From positions 1-37,117 of the forward strand of contig CAYNNP010000038.1 of assembly GCA_964398215.1 (NCBI GenBank): DNA of 37,117 nucleotides. Reading direction: 5' to 3'. This DNA comes from CAYNNP01 sp964398215 (lineage in GTDB: Bacteria; Planctomycetota; Planctomycetia; Pirellulales; Pirellulaceae). A program made the position numbers and the translations under genes. Of this stretch, positions 17,043-26,108 are shown piece by piece; positions within the stretch are counted from its first letter, which is position 1, and the number at the start of each line of letters is the position of its first letter. The notes under the pieces are model-generated. The model was given only the letters and a program-made list of their open reading frames with translations. It was not told the origin of the DNA and made no database searches.

Positions 17043-17131
17043 GCAAATCAGTTTTTCAAGGTAGGCAACATAGTAGCTCGGCTGTCCCAGCCGAGACCTG
17101 CCGATTTCTCGGCTCGGAGAGCCGAGCTACT
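17043..17131 (+). repeat. Nested hairpin repeat (gtagctcggct type)
   Basis: Outer arms gtagctcggct (17073-17083) and agccgagctac (17120-17130) are perfect 11-bp complements; inner arms agccgaga (17089-17096) and tctcggct (17108-17115) form a second 8-bp stem. It is preceded at 17043-17063 by gcaaatcagtttttcaaggta, which differs at only two positions from the leader of the repeat at 30127. It lies in the intergenic space upstream of the coiled-coil gene and downstream of the HAD gene. It is probably a dispersed element rather than a simple terminator, since no T-run follows. Confidence 0.7.
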
Positions 17132-17191
17132 TTAAGCGCGAGCATTTTATTTGCTCCGCAAACTGGTGCTGCAGATTTGCCAGCTTTGCCA

Positions 17192-17887
17192 CTAGCTCGA
17201 CAGCAGCCCCAAAAGCCGAGGATCTTTTAGCGAATCGGCGATCAGAATGGCCCCTTCAAAACTCTGGGATTCCGTATGCTGGCTGGGGATCGCGACGGTT
17301 TGCGCACCAGCAGCCACACCGGCAGCACATCCATTGCCGCTGTCTTCCAGGACCAGCAGCTCTGAAGGCTGAATGTTCAACAATCCCGCGGCTTTCAGGT
17401 ACATTTCGGGATGTGGCTTGCCGTTTTCGACATCGTCACCGGTCAGAATAAACGCCAGATCTTGACGCCAAGCCTTGTCTTGCAAGATAACATCAACCCA
17501 CTTTCGTTGACTGCTAGTTGCAAGCCCAAACGGTAATGCAGATGCCCTCAAAGCTGCGATCCACTCGTCCAGTCCTGGCATTGATTTCAGGTCAGCCTCA
17601 AGCAGAGCGCCGAATTCTTCGTTAGATTCGGCCAATAGATCATGCGGATCGTCCGTCAAATCGAAGAATTCGATCATTTGCAGAATTGCATCAACCCCCA
17701 CCCTTCCCATCATCCGATTTTGCAGTTCAGCGCAAAATCGATGACCGCGGCGCAAGAGCACCGTATCACCGACCTTCCAGTACAAGCGTTCGGTATCGAA
17801 TAATAGGCCATCCATATCCAAGGCAACTCCCTGGATAGGGGCACGATCTGAAAATGCATCGGAGATATTTTTGTCAGAATCAAACAT
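17192..17887 (-). CDS. HAD-superfamily phosphatase (beta-phosphoglucomutase-like)
   Basis: A 231-residue cytosolic HAD hydrolase. The start at 17887 (MFDSDKNISDAFSD) keeps the first motif near the N-terminus; a longer frame to 18076 would run through the divergent gene and is rejected. Motif I is DMDGLLFDT with nucleophile Asp24 and acid/base Asp26; motif II is in GLATSSQRKW; the conserved Lys is in GKPHPEMYLKAA; motif III/IV is LVLEDSGNGCAAGVAAG. A helical cap lies between motifs I and II, as in phosphoglucomutase and phosphoglycolate phosphatase relatives. Substrate is unknown but is likely a small phosphorylated metabolite. It is divergent from the DUF3754 gene with 43 bases between starts. 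Confidence 0.9.
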   Translation of the reverse strand: MFDSDKNISDAFSDRAPIQGVALDMDGLLFDTERLYWKVGDTVLLRRGHRFCAELQNRMMGRVGVDAILQMIEFFDLTDDPHDLLAESNEEFGALLEADLKSMPGLDEWIAALRASALPFGLATSSQRKWVDVILQDKAWRQDLAFILTGDDVENGKPHPEMYLKAAGLLNIQPSELLVLEDSGNGCAAGVAAGAQTVAIPSQHTESQSFEGAILIADSLKDPRLLGLLSS

Positions 17888-17930
17888 TGGCCAATTTTTG
17901 TCGCGATGGTCAGTCAGTGGCTCGGATCCC

Positions 17931-19118
17931 ATGACTCGGTCGATCGACAATGCGAACACGTCGGGCTTCATAGCCGACGACGCTTTGCATTGGGCGATCG
18001 AGTCGTACATTCCCGTGGAGACTTCGGATCTAAAACGATACCTCGTTTCGCGGGATGAGCTGGATGCCGAATCCAAGAAACGCTTCCTGGAGTTATGCCG
18101 CCATTTTGAAAAGGTAGTGCATGAGCAAACCGGAGCCTACCACACCGAATTCTCAAGCCTTTATACAGATTTTGATCCCGATTTCGATGGCCGCTTGCCA
18201 ATGGGGATTGAATCGGAAAACACACAGTCGCACATCGACGAACTCATGTCGTTGTCAGATCAGATCCTACAGGACGCGGGATATCGCGAATTGGAGCAAG
18301 CGGAAATAGAAAACTGTGTTGGCGTCGCAAGCCAATGGGGCGTACCACTGCATGTGAATTTTGATGTCTTTGAACAACTCGCAGTCTACGCGCGTGGTGA
18401 CGTGGTTGGCACAAGGTACCGACGGCGCCTGAGACGGCTGTACCAGCCCGAAGAAGTGGATGTCCCCATTTATCAACGCATCGTCGTGATCTTTCGGTTG
18501 GTCGAAGACGAACCGTCCGAAGAAGAGCTTCGTGCATCAGTTCTACACATGCGAATGTTCAAGAACATTCCAAAACAAGATGTCGACATGTTGCTGCCAG
18601 GCACAAGAGTTCGACTCAGCAAGATCGATCGTGCCAAAATCATTGTGCCAAGCCTAGGCGGCCTGGTACTTTCCCTGCGAAAGATATTTCAATTCGTTTT
18701 GATTTTTGCCGCGCTGACTTTGTATTCGACGTTTGTTCTAGTCGGATTGATTTTGGCTGCGATCGGCTATGTCGTCAAAAGCGTGCTGAGTTACTTTCGC
18801 ACCAAAGATCGCTACCTGCTAAGCCTGACTCGCAATCTGTATTTTCAAAAGCTCGATACAAACGCGGGCGTTGCCTACCGAATGATCCAACAGTCTCAGC
18901 GTCAGTGCAGCATCGAGTGCGCGGTCACACTGTTTTCGATTCTTGCCAACGACGACCCCATCAGCCGCCGAAAACTACGTCGACGGTGCGAGCGAATCTT
19001 GCGAGAATCTATCGATGTGGAAATTGACTTTCAAATCGATCGTGCGCTCGATCGACTGTCCAAAGCGGGTCTTGTGCAGTCAAACGAAGATTTGTGGCGC
19101 CCAACCGATCCAGAGTGA
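17931..19118 (+). CDS. DUF3754 (TMEM143-like) membrane protein
   Basis: A 395-residue protein. The ATG at 17931 is preferred to an upstream in-frame TTG at 17871, which lies inside the divergent HAD gene. The family signature is the central stretch YQRIVVIFRL, then FKNIPKQDVDMLLPGTRVRL followed by SKIDRAKI and two hydrophobic segments (around FQFVLIFAALTLYSTFVLV and VLVGLILAAIGYVVKSVLSYF). This order matches DUF3754, the family of the eukaryotic membrane protein TMEM143. After the membrane hairpin comes FRTKDRYLLSLTRNLYFQKLDTN, also typical. The C-terminus looks like a small winged-helix-type helical region. No function is established for bacterial members. Confidence 0.75.
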   Translation: MTRSIDNANTSGFIADDALHWAIESYIPVETSDLKRYLVSRDELDAESKKRFLELCRHFEKVVHEQTGAYHTEFSSLYTDFDPDFDGRLPMGIESENTQSHIDELMSLSDQILQDAGYRELEQAEIENCVGVASQWGVPLHVNFDVFEQLAVYARGDVVGTRYRRRLRRLYQPEEVDVPIYQRIVVIFRLVEDEPSEEELRASVLHMRMFKNIPKQDVDMLLPGTRVRLSKIDRAKIIVPSLGGLVLSLRKIFQFVLIFAALTLYSTFVLVGLILAAIGYVVKSVLSYFRTKDRYLLSLTRNLYFQKLDTNAGVAYRMIQQSQRQCSIECAVTLFSILANDDPISRRKLRRRCERILRESIDVEIDFQIDRALDRLSKAGLVQSNEDLWRPTDPE

Positions 19119-19227
19119 TGAAAATTGCGGCTTCAAATTCGTGATTCGATGAAAACGAGGGAGAATCGAGAACGGATGAATGCTAAAATGGAGTCCCCGC
19201 CCGACAGCTCCTTCCAGCCAGCGTGTC

Positions 19228-22002
19228 ATGTGCCGTTCTTCTCAACTAAGAATCATTCGGTTTGCCGTTCTGATCGCGGCATGCACTTGCGTTCGAGCCG
19301 CGGCTGACGATTCGGCGAAAGTCGCGTTCTTTGAAAAGGAAGTTCGGCCGCTGCTGATCGAACATTGCTATGAGTGCCATTCCGGATCCGAGAACAACGG
19401 CGGCCTGTTGCTTGATTCTCGTCAAGCGATGTTGGCTGGCGGTGACAGTGGCGCGGGACTCGTCGCTGGGAATGCCGACAAGAGCTTGGTCATGGAAGCG
19501 GTTCGATACAAGAATCTTGAACTGCAAATGCCACCTGAAAGCAAACTGAGTGATCGCGAAATCAGTGTGCTTGAAAAATGGATCAATGATGGTGCGGTTG
19601 ATCCACGGCAACCAACCAGCACGTCGATTCAACCCACTGGAATGAGCATCGAGGCGGGACGCAAATTTTGGTCTTTTCGACCAATTGCAAGTTTGGAAGT
19701 GCCAAAGTTCTCCACGCAGGAGTCTTGGTGCAACACGCCGATCGATGCCTTCATTCTACAAAAACTGCGTGAACAGAATTTGGAGCCTGCGCCTAAAGCC
19801 GATCGACAAACCTTGATCCGCAGAGTCACCTTTGATTTGATCGGACTGCCGCCCAGCCCCGAAGCAATCGACGCATTCGTGAACAACGAGTCTAGCAATG
19901 CGTACGCCGAATTGGTGGAGCGTCTGTTGGCTTCGCCACAATATGGCCAGCGCTGGGGAAGACATTGGCTGGACGTCGCTCGCTACGCCGACTCTAACGG
20001 GCTGGACGAAAACTTGGCCTATGGTACTGCCTGGCGGTATCGTGACTACGTGATCGATTCATTCAACGAAGATAAACCGTTTGACCAATTCGTTGTCGAA
20101 CAACTTGCCGGCGATCTGCTCGCTGGTGCCAACCGAAAAACCAAGACCGCGACTGGATTCTTGGCACTGGGGGCAAAGGTTCTGGCGGAACCGGATCGTG
20201 AAAAGCTGACGATGGATACGATTGACGAACAGCTCGACACGGTTGGCAAGACGTTCATGGGCATGACCATCGGTTGTGCACGCTGCCATGACCATAAATT
20301 TGATCCGTTTCAGCAAGCCGATTACTACGCGTTGGCTGCAATCTTCAAAAGCTCGTCCGTGTTTGGCGACACCAAGACCGGTGCGATCAAGCATTGGCAC
20401 GAACATGATTTTACTGACGAACAGGAACTTGCAGAGATCAAGGCGATCGAAGCCGAGATTGCTGCCAAGAAAAAAGCAGCGAAATCATTCAAGAGTGCCG
20501 CGGTGGGCAAGCTTCGCAACGAGGCGAGAAGCAAGGTCGTCGACTATCTGGTTGCCGCGACTAAATTCGATCCTGAAACGCCGTTCCCGACCGTTGAGTC
20601 GATTGCGATCGCTGCGGGGCTGCATCCTCGGATCCTGCACCACTGCCGATTGCACCTGAGCTATTCACGCGAACAACCGTTCTTTCACGAATGGGACACG
20701 CGGAAAGATGATCCGTTGGCAGTGGAATCGTTCTTCCAAGACTTATTCGAACGCATGAAGCAAGCTCAAACAGATGCAGCTAAGCTCAAACCGCCGAAGA
20801 AGAAGCTTGGCGACACAATGCTGGAAGCGGCTCGAGTGGCGCTGAATGATGCGACAGGATTCTTGGCCGTTCCTCCCAAACCTGAATTCGCGTTCGATGC
20901 TGCAACCTTGCAGGAATATTATGAACTGATGGAAAAGGCCCGCGTGTTCGAGAGCGGGGCTCGGGATGCGACCAGTGCAATGGGCGCCACCGATACCGCC
21001 GTTTTGACTTCGCTTCCGATTCACATCCGCGGAAGTCACAATAATCTTGGCAGCCCCGTCTCGCGCGAATTCCCGGCCGTGATGCGAACATCGACGGTTC
21101 GGCCGGTATTTTCATCGACACAGAGTGGCCGACTGCAATTCGCACGCTGGCTGGTCAACACTCAGCATCCACTTACCGCTCGCGTCTACGTGAATCGAAT
21201 TTGGCGTTGGCATTTTGGACGCGGCATCGTCGGTTCAACAGAGAACTTCGGAGTGTTAGGTGATCAACCGACGCACCCTGAACTTTTGGATTTTCTGGCA
21301 CGTCAATTCATGCAATCGGGCTGGTCCACCAAAGCCCTGCACCGAATGATCCTGGCGTCCAGCGTCTATCAGATGAGTTCACAGCCAAACAAACGCAGCA
21401 GCGAATCCGATCCCGACAATCGACTACTTTCGCATTTCAGAATGCAGCGTTTAGAAGCAGAGCAAATCCGCGATTCGCTACTGGTCGTTTCCGGTCGCCT
21501 GGACGAATCCATGGGCGGAAAGTCGGTGCCGCTTCGAAATCGTCAGTTCGTTTTCAATCATACTTCCGTTGACCACACGAAATACGACAGTTTGCGCCGA
21601 TCCGTTTATCTGCCTGTCATTCGCAACAATGTTTACTCGTTTTTTGCTCAGTTTGATTTTCCCGATCCTACGATGTCGACAGGAAATCGCGAGACAACGA
21701 CAGTGGCTCCCCAAGCATTGTTGATGTTGAACGCCGACATTGTGATGGAAAGTGCCGATACTTTGGCCAAGGAATTACTGGCTGAATTCTCGGATGACGA
21801 TTCGCGAGTCACAGAATCCTATCGGCGCGCCTTTGGTCGATTTCCTGAGCCGTCAGAGATTGATCGCGCGAAAGCATTCTTGGCAGACATGACTTCGCAA
21901 AGCACACCTGTTTCCAAGATCCATCAGAACAGATTGACACAAGCCTGGTCTTTGTTTTGCCAGGGGCTGTTTTCCAGCAACGAATTCATTTACGTAAGGT
22001 GA
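19228..22002 (+). CDS. PSCyt1/DUF1549/DUF1553 cytochrome-like protein
   Basis: An exported protein of 924 residues from the ATG at 19228 (MCRSSQLRIIRFAVLIAACTCVRA signal). An ATG at 19180 would add 16 residues and is possible. Near residue 47 is CYECHSG, the c-type heme motif of the planctomycete cytochrome domain PSCyt1. DUF1549 spans about 165-390, with its own CARCHDHKFDPF motif near 350. A spacer with a charged Lys-rich helix follows, and DUF1553 occupies about 628-900 (VYVNRIWRWHFGRGIV, TTTVAPQALLMLN). This architecture is highly expanded in planctomycetes, and the genes are usually paired with DUF1501, as here (5-base gap). A role in redox-linked processing of external substrates is often suggested, not proven. 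Confidence 0.92.
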   Translation: MCRSSQLRIIRFAVLIAACTCVRAAADDSAKVAFFEKEVRPLLIEHCYECHSGSENNGGLLLDSRQAMLAGGDSGAGLVAGNADKSLVMEAVRYKNLELQMPPESKLSDREISVLEKWINDGAVDPRQPTSTSIQPTGMSIEAGRKFWSFRPIASLEVPKFSTQESWCNTPIDAFILQKLREQNLEPAPKADRQTLIRRVTFDLIGLPPSPEAIDAFVNNESSNAYAELVERLLASPQYGQRWGRHWLDVARYADSNGLDENLAYGTAWRYRDYVIDSFNEDKPFDQFVVEQLAGDLLAGANRKTKTATGFLALGAKVLAEPDREKLTMDTIDEQLDTVGKTFMGMTIGCARCHDHKFDPFQQADYYALAAIFKSSSVFGDTKTGAIKHWHEHDFTDEQELAEIKAIEAEIAAKKKAAKSFKSAAVGKLRNEARSKVVDYLVAATKFDPETPFPTVESIAIAAGLHPRILHHCRLHLSYSREQPFFHEWDTRKDDPLAVESFFQDLFERMKQAQTDAAKLKPPKKKLGDTMLEAARVALNDATGFLAVPPKPEFAFDAATLQEYYELMEKARVFESGARDATSAMGATDTAVLTSLPIHIRGSHNNLGSPVSREFPAVMRTSTVRPVFSSTQSGRLQFARWLVNTQHPLTARVYVNRIWRWHFGRGIVGSTENFGVLGDQPTHPELLDFLARQFMQSGWSTKALHRMILASSVYQMSSQPNKRSSESDPDNRLLSHFRMQRLEAEQIRDSLLVVSGRLDESMGGKSVPLRNRQFVFNHTSVDHTKYDSLRRSVYLPVIRNNVYSFFAQFDFPDPTMSTGNRETTTVAPQALLMLNADIVMESADTLAKELLAEFSDDDSRVTESYRRAFGRFPEPSEIDRAKAFLADMTSQSTPVSKIHQNRLTQAWSLFCQGLFSSNEFIYVR

Positions 22003-22007
22003 CTACG

Positions 22008-23420
22008 ATGTCTTCGCTACAAAACCGCCGTCGACTACTGAAAACTTCGGCCGTTGGATTCGGTCACTTGGCCCTCACGTCATTGCTCCAGCAAGAGTCT
22101 CCGGCTGCCGAACCAAAATCAACCAACCCGCTTGCTGCGCGCCCATCGCATTTCCCAGCACGGGCCAAACGGATCGTCTTTCTGTTCATGAAAGGTGGCC
22201 CCTCGCATGTTGACACGTTTGACCCCAAGCCACTTTTGGATCGGGACAACGGCAAGAACCCGCCTTTTGATTTGCCAAAAGTCACTTTTGCTAGGCAGGG
22301 AAAATTGCTCAAGTCGCCATGGAAATTCAAACGCCATGGTGAATCTGGACTGCCCGTCAGTGAACTGTTTCCACACGTTGCCAATCACGTCGACGATCTG
22401 TGTATTTTGCGATCCGTCCACGGTACCAATCCGGCCCACGGCGGGGCACTGATCAAGTTGCACACTGGCACCGATCAGTTCGTACGACCAAGTCTGGGGT
22501 CATGGGTTACATACGGATTGGGAACGGAGAATGAGAATCTGCCTGCGTTTGTAACAATCTGCCCAACACTCGCTCATGGCGGGATGAACAATTGGGGCGC
22601 CGCTTTTCTGCCGGCGTATTGTCAGGGCACGCCCATCGGTAACGCAAGTTTGGCTGCCAAGAACGCGACAGTGAAACATATTCAGAACTCACGAATTGCT
22701 ACTCCGGTTCAACGTCGGCAACTTGATCTGATCCAAGCAATGAACCGAGAACACTTGCAATCGGTCGGTGACAATCAAGCATTGGAAGGCCGTCTGAATT
22801 CGTTTGAACTGGCGTTTCGCATGCAAGGCGCGATGCCGGAAATCCAAGACATCCGCAGCGAGTCGCGATCAACGATTCATCGGTACGGTATTGATGATCC
22901 GATCACCGAAGACTTTGGACGACAATGCCTGCTGGCGAGGCGATTCTTGGAGCGTGGAGTGCGTTTTGTTCAGGTCACTCATAGCGATAGCGAAGTTCAA
23001 TGGGATCAGCATTCAAATCTCTTTCAAGGACACACCAAAAATGCGGCTGAAGTTGACAAGCCGATCGCTGGCTTTCTAGCTGACCTGAAAGCACGCGGGC
23101 TTTTGAAAGATACGCTTGTTCTGTGGGGTGGTGAATTCGGACGCACACCGACCGCCCAAGGTAACAACGGTCGTGACCATAATCCGCATGGATTCACGAT
23201 GTGGATGGCCGGTGGCGGAGTCAAACCCGGTTTTGCGTATGGAGCCACCGACGACTACGGATACTACGCGGCCGAAAACAAAATGCACGTCCACGATCTG
23301 CACGCAACGATCTTGCATCTGCTGGGCCTGGACCACGAACGATTGACGTATCAGTACGCTGGCCGAGACTTTCGGTTGACCGATGTGGCCGGGCACGTGG
23401 CAAAGGACATCCTTGCCTAA
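22008..23420 (+). CDS. DUF1501 protein with Tat-type signal
   Basis: A 470-residue exported protein. The start at 22008 is supported by AAGGTG six bases upstream and by a twin-arginine-type leader (NRRRLLKTSAVGFGHLAL). DUF1501 is a sulfatase/alkaline-phosphatase-like fold: KRIVFLFMKGGPSHVDTFDP near the start supplies early metal-site-type residues, and later VLWGGEFGRTPTAQ, NGRDHNPHGF and KMHVHDLHATILHLLGLDH provide the His/Asp residues. It lies 5 bases after the PSD1-type gene and is almost certainly co-transcribed with it. Its Tat signal fits folding of a metal-containing protein before export. Substrate unknown. Confidence 0.92.
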   Translation: MSSLQNRRRLLKTSAVGFGHLALTSLLQQESPAAEPKSTNPLAARPSHFPARAKRIVFLFMKGGPSHVDTFDPKPLLDRDNGKNPPFDLPKVTFARQGKLLKSPWKFKRHGESGLPVSELFPHVANHVDDLCILRSVHGTNPAHGGALIKLHTGTDQFVRPSLGSWVTYGLGTENENLPAFVTICPTLAHGGMNNWGAAFLPAYCQGTPIGNASLAAKNATVKHIQNSRIATPVQRRQLDLIQAMNREHLQSVGDNQALEGRLNSFELAFRMQGAMPEIQDIRSESRSTIHRYGIDDPITEDFGRQCLLARRFLERGVRFVQVTHSDSEVQWDQHSNLFQGHTKNAAEVDKPIAGFLADLKARGLLKDTLVLWGGEFGRTPTAQGNNGRDHNPHGFTMWMAGGGVKPGFAYGATDDYGYYAAENKMHVHDLHATILHLLGLDHERLTYQYAGRDFRLTDVAGHVAKDILA

Positions 23421-23465
23421 CGCCTGATTTCGCGAGCGATCATCTCTTTGGATTCGCCGAGCAGT

Positions 23466-24605
23466 TTACGCCGTTGCGGGACTCAGTTCGTCCTGGAATC
23501 GCTGGAACAAGTAATGGCTATCGTGCGGTCCCGATGCTGCTTCTGGGTGGTACTGAACACCGAACGCTGACTGTTCGCGATGGCGTACACCCGCAACAGT
23601 ATCGTCATTCAAATTCCGGTGAGTGATTTCCAGGCAATCGGGAAGCGATTCTTCCTCGACCGCGAAGCCATGATTCTGAGTCGTGATTTCGACTTTACCG
23701 GTTTTCAAATCCAAGACAGGTTGGTTCACACCACGATGACCAAACTTGAGTTTGAAAGTCTTGGCACCGCAGGCAAGAGATAGAAGCTGATGGCCTAGGC
23801 AGATCCCAAAAATTGGACGCTTGCCAAGCAAATCGGAGATCGTCTTTTGTGCATACTCAAGCGGTTCTGGGTCACCTGGTCCGTTGGACAAAAAAATGCC
23901 ATCAGGTTCGTGTTTTAGAATTTCATCAGCGGAAGTGTCGCCGGGCACAACCGTGACTCGATTGCCGCGCGAAGCAAAGTGGCGCGGAATGTTCCACTTC
24001 ATCCCAAAGTCCATACAAACAATGTGGACGCTGGATGATCCAGTTGCGCTGCCGATTTCTTCTGCAGTCCACTTGTCCAATTCCGTGTCCCATTGGACCG
24101 TCGATTTTGGCATCACTTCTTTGACAAGATCACGGCCCACCAAACCTTGCGAGTTCTTTGCCTTTGAAATCAGGCTTTCATCCGACAGGTCGGTCGTGGA
24201 CAAAATGCTGCGCATCGCGCCATGGATTCTGATTCGCCGCACGAGTGACCGTGTGTCGATGCCAGACATCGCGACGATATTGTGTTTTTTAAGGTATTCG
24301 CCCAAGTCGCCTTCTGCGCGATAGTTGCTGTAGATCCGGCTGTGTTCCCGAACAATGAAACCCGACAACAGTGGATGCTCATGCTCCACATCAATCGAAT
24401 TGACGCCATAGTTGCCAATTTCCGGATAAGTCATCGTGACGATTTGGCCCCGGTAACTGGGATCGGTCAAGATTTCTTGGTAGCCAGTCATGGCGGTATT
24501 AAAAACAACTTCGCCAGCAACCTCGCCAGCAGCGCCAAACGAGCGCCCCGTGAAAACAGTACCGTCTTCTAACGCAAGCTTCGCTTCAGGAAATGATTCA
24601 GGCAT
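23466..24605 (-). CDS. carA: Carbamoyl-phosphate synthase small subunit
   Basis: A 379-residue protein, the normal CarA length. It hydrolyses glutamine and passes ammonia to the large subunit CarB to make carbamoyl phosphate for arginine and pyrimidine synthesis. The N-terminal domain is clear (ALEDGTVFTGRSFGA, FNTAMTGYQEILTDPSY, MTYPEIGNYGVN). The class I glutamine amidotransferase domain has the SNGPGDP loop at 240-246, the catalytic Cys269 in GICLGHQ, and His353/Glu355 in QYHPEA. All catalytic residues are intact. No carB is seen in this window, so the two subunit genes are not adjacent downstream. The gene seems to be transcribed alone, converging with the DUF1501 operon. Confidence 0.98.
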   Translation of the reverse strand: MPESFPEAKLALEDGTVFTGRSFGAAGEVAGEVVFNTAMTGYQEILTDPSYRGQIVTMTYPEIGNYGVNSIDVEHEHPLLSGFIVREHSRIYSNYRAEGDLGEYLKKHNIVAMSGIDTRSLVRRIRIHGAMRSILSTTDLSDESLISKAKNSQGLVGRDLVKEVMPKSTVQWDTELDKWTAEEIGSATGSSSVHIVCMDFGMKWNIPRHFASRGNRVTVVPGDTSADEILKHEPDGIFLSNGPGDPEPLEYAQKTISDLLGKRPIFGICLGHQLLSLACGAKTFKLKFGHRGVNQPVLDLKTGKVEITTQNHGFAVEEESLPDCLEITHRNLNDDTVAGVRHREQSAFGVQYHPEAASGPHDSHYLFQRFQDELSPATA

Positions 24606-24749
24606 GGATTGAATTCAGCGTCAAGTTAAAGTGAGCAAAAACGACGCACACAGAATAATGTCGCGTCTCGATTCGCGGGAGACCCTATTCCTTAAAACGC
24701 GATTCACGGCATAAAACGGCCGCTAGGCCTTCAATCCCAAGCTTGGGAA

Positions 24750-26054
24750 TTATCGAGCAGGCGCGAATCGTGGCACGGTGTCGTCGGAGGACTCTCCGAT
24801 ATTCATGCTCATTTGACGCCAAAGAAGACCGCTTAGAAATAACAGAATGTTGGCGGTCGGCGTGGGCGAAATCAACAAGCCCTCTGTCAAACCGCCTATC
24901 AACATCATCATCAAAATCCCATCGACCTCTGGCCGTGGCGATCGCCAGATCGAGTAAATCAGAACGAGGGCGATCCATCCGTACAGAACTCCCGCCAAAA
25001 TGCCAGACGACAGGCAGTAGTTCAGAAAAACATTGTGACAGTGATAACTGTGATCCTCCATCACAAATCGCTGTGATGCGTACCCATATCCAAGCAACGG
25101 TTTTTCACCGATCTTGCCGATTGCATAGGTCCAAATTTCGGTACGCCCTGTGCCAGTTGTCAGTTCGTCGGAGCTTCCTGACTTTGAAATCTTGCTGCCA
25201 AAATCGGCAATCATCCAGTCCAACTTACCAGAGCCATACAAAACCCCCGCCGCACCAACTGTAATTACGGCGATCAGCAAAGCACTGATAATGAACTTGG
25301 CTGTAAAGAACTCACGACGATAAACAGTCGCAAGACCAATCGCCGTCAAGATAATTGATGTTCGACTAAAACAAGTAATCAGTGTCGCGGCGCCCAACAG
25401 CAAGACCATCGCTGCGACCGCAAAACTCACACGTCGGCAATAGTACAGTCCGGCAAATAACACCACCGTACAAGCACTGAAGAAACCAAGTTCGTTGGGG
25501 TGACCAAGTCCGCCCATCCGCGGAAAGACATCTGTCTTTGATACCTGTTCATAAAAGATGCCGATACTGGGGAACGCAATGTAAACGATCCAAGATCCGA
25601 CAAGGTAGGTAACAAACGCTGCGCCAACGGTTCTTAAAAATCGAGTTGGCCCCAATACACTGATAGCCGCCGGAACAAATATCGTTACGCAACCGAGCGA
25701 AACGTACGACGCTACCGAGAATCCTTTGTTGATCGAAAACGGCAACACCATTCCGATCCACGCCAACTGCAATGCAAACAGCATTCCTGGGAATCGAAAA
25801 TACGCTGGCAACAAAGAGCGATCCAGCAGAACGATGCCGGCAAACCCACATGCTGCACAGCTCAATAGCCGCAAGTAAATTTGCCAGTGGACGGTAAACT
25901 CTTCGCCCGTACTGCCACGAAAGTCAGCGGAATGAAAAAACACAACTGAAAAAACCAGAACCCCAACCAGGTTTTTGATCAGCGTGCTGACCCCGCGATC
26001 CGGTTCTTCGATCGTGTATTGTTCGTCAAATTCAGACAGATTCGCTATAGCCAT
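24750..26054 (-). CDS. O-antigen ligase family membrane protein
   Basis: A 434-residue polytopic membrane protein with about eleven hydrophobic segments and a long periplasmic loop near residues 275-330 (SKISKSGSSDELTTGTGRTEIW, GYGYASQRFVMEDHSYHCHN). This is the layout of the Wzy_C/O-antigen ligase family; the His in the HCHNVFLNY stretch is the usual conserved position. Such proteins polymerise or attach surface polysaccharide repeat units. It lies 54 bases after the Wzz-like gene on the same strand, and both probably belong to one exopolysaccharide operon. A 14-bp perfect palindrome (24735-24748) lies just past its stop; without a T-run it is not a convincing terminator. Polymerase and ligase roles cannot be told apart by sequence. 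Confidence 0.85.
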   Translation of the reverse strand: MAIANLSEFDEQYTIEEPDRGVSTLIKNLVGVLVFSVVFFHSADFRGSTGEEFTVHWQIYLRLLSCAACGFAGIVLLDRSLLPAYFRFPGMLFALQLAWIGMVLPFSINKGFSVASYVSLGCVTIFVPAAISVLGPTRFLRTVGAAFVTYLVGSWIVYIAFPSIGIFYEQVSKTDVFPRMGGLGHPNELGFFSACTVVLFAGLYYCRRVSFAVAAMVLLLGAATLITCFSRTSIILTAIGLATVYRREFFTAKFIISALLIAVITVGAAGVLYGSGKLDWMIADFGSKISKSGSSDELTTGTGRTEIWTYAIGKIGEKPLLGYGYASQRFVMEDHSYHCHNVFLNYCLSSGILAGVLYGWIALVLIYSIWRSPRPEVDGILMMMLIGGLTEGLLISPTPTANILLFLSGLLWRQMSMNIGESSDDTVPRFAPAR

Positions 26055-26108
26055 GCGATGATTCCGGGAACCCTAACGCTGGTTCAACGCGCCCCGTCCG
26101 ATCAAACG

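Noticed and set aside
24735..24748. 14-bp perfect palindrome tcccaagcttggga as a terminator
   Set aside because: The stem is only five base pairs around a four-base loop and no T-run follows on either strand.
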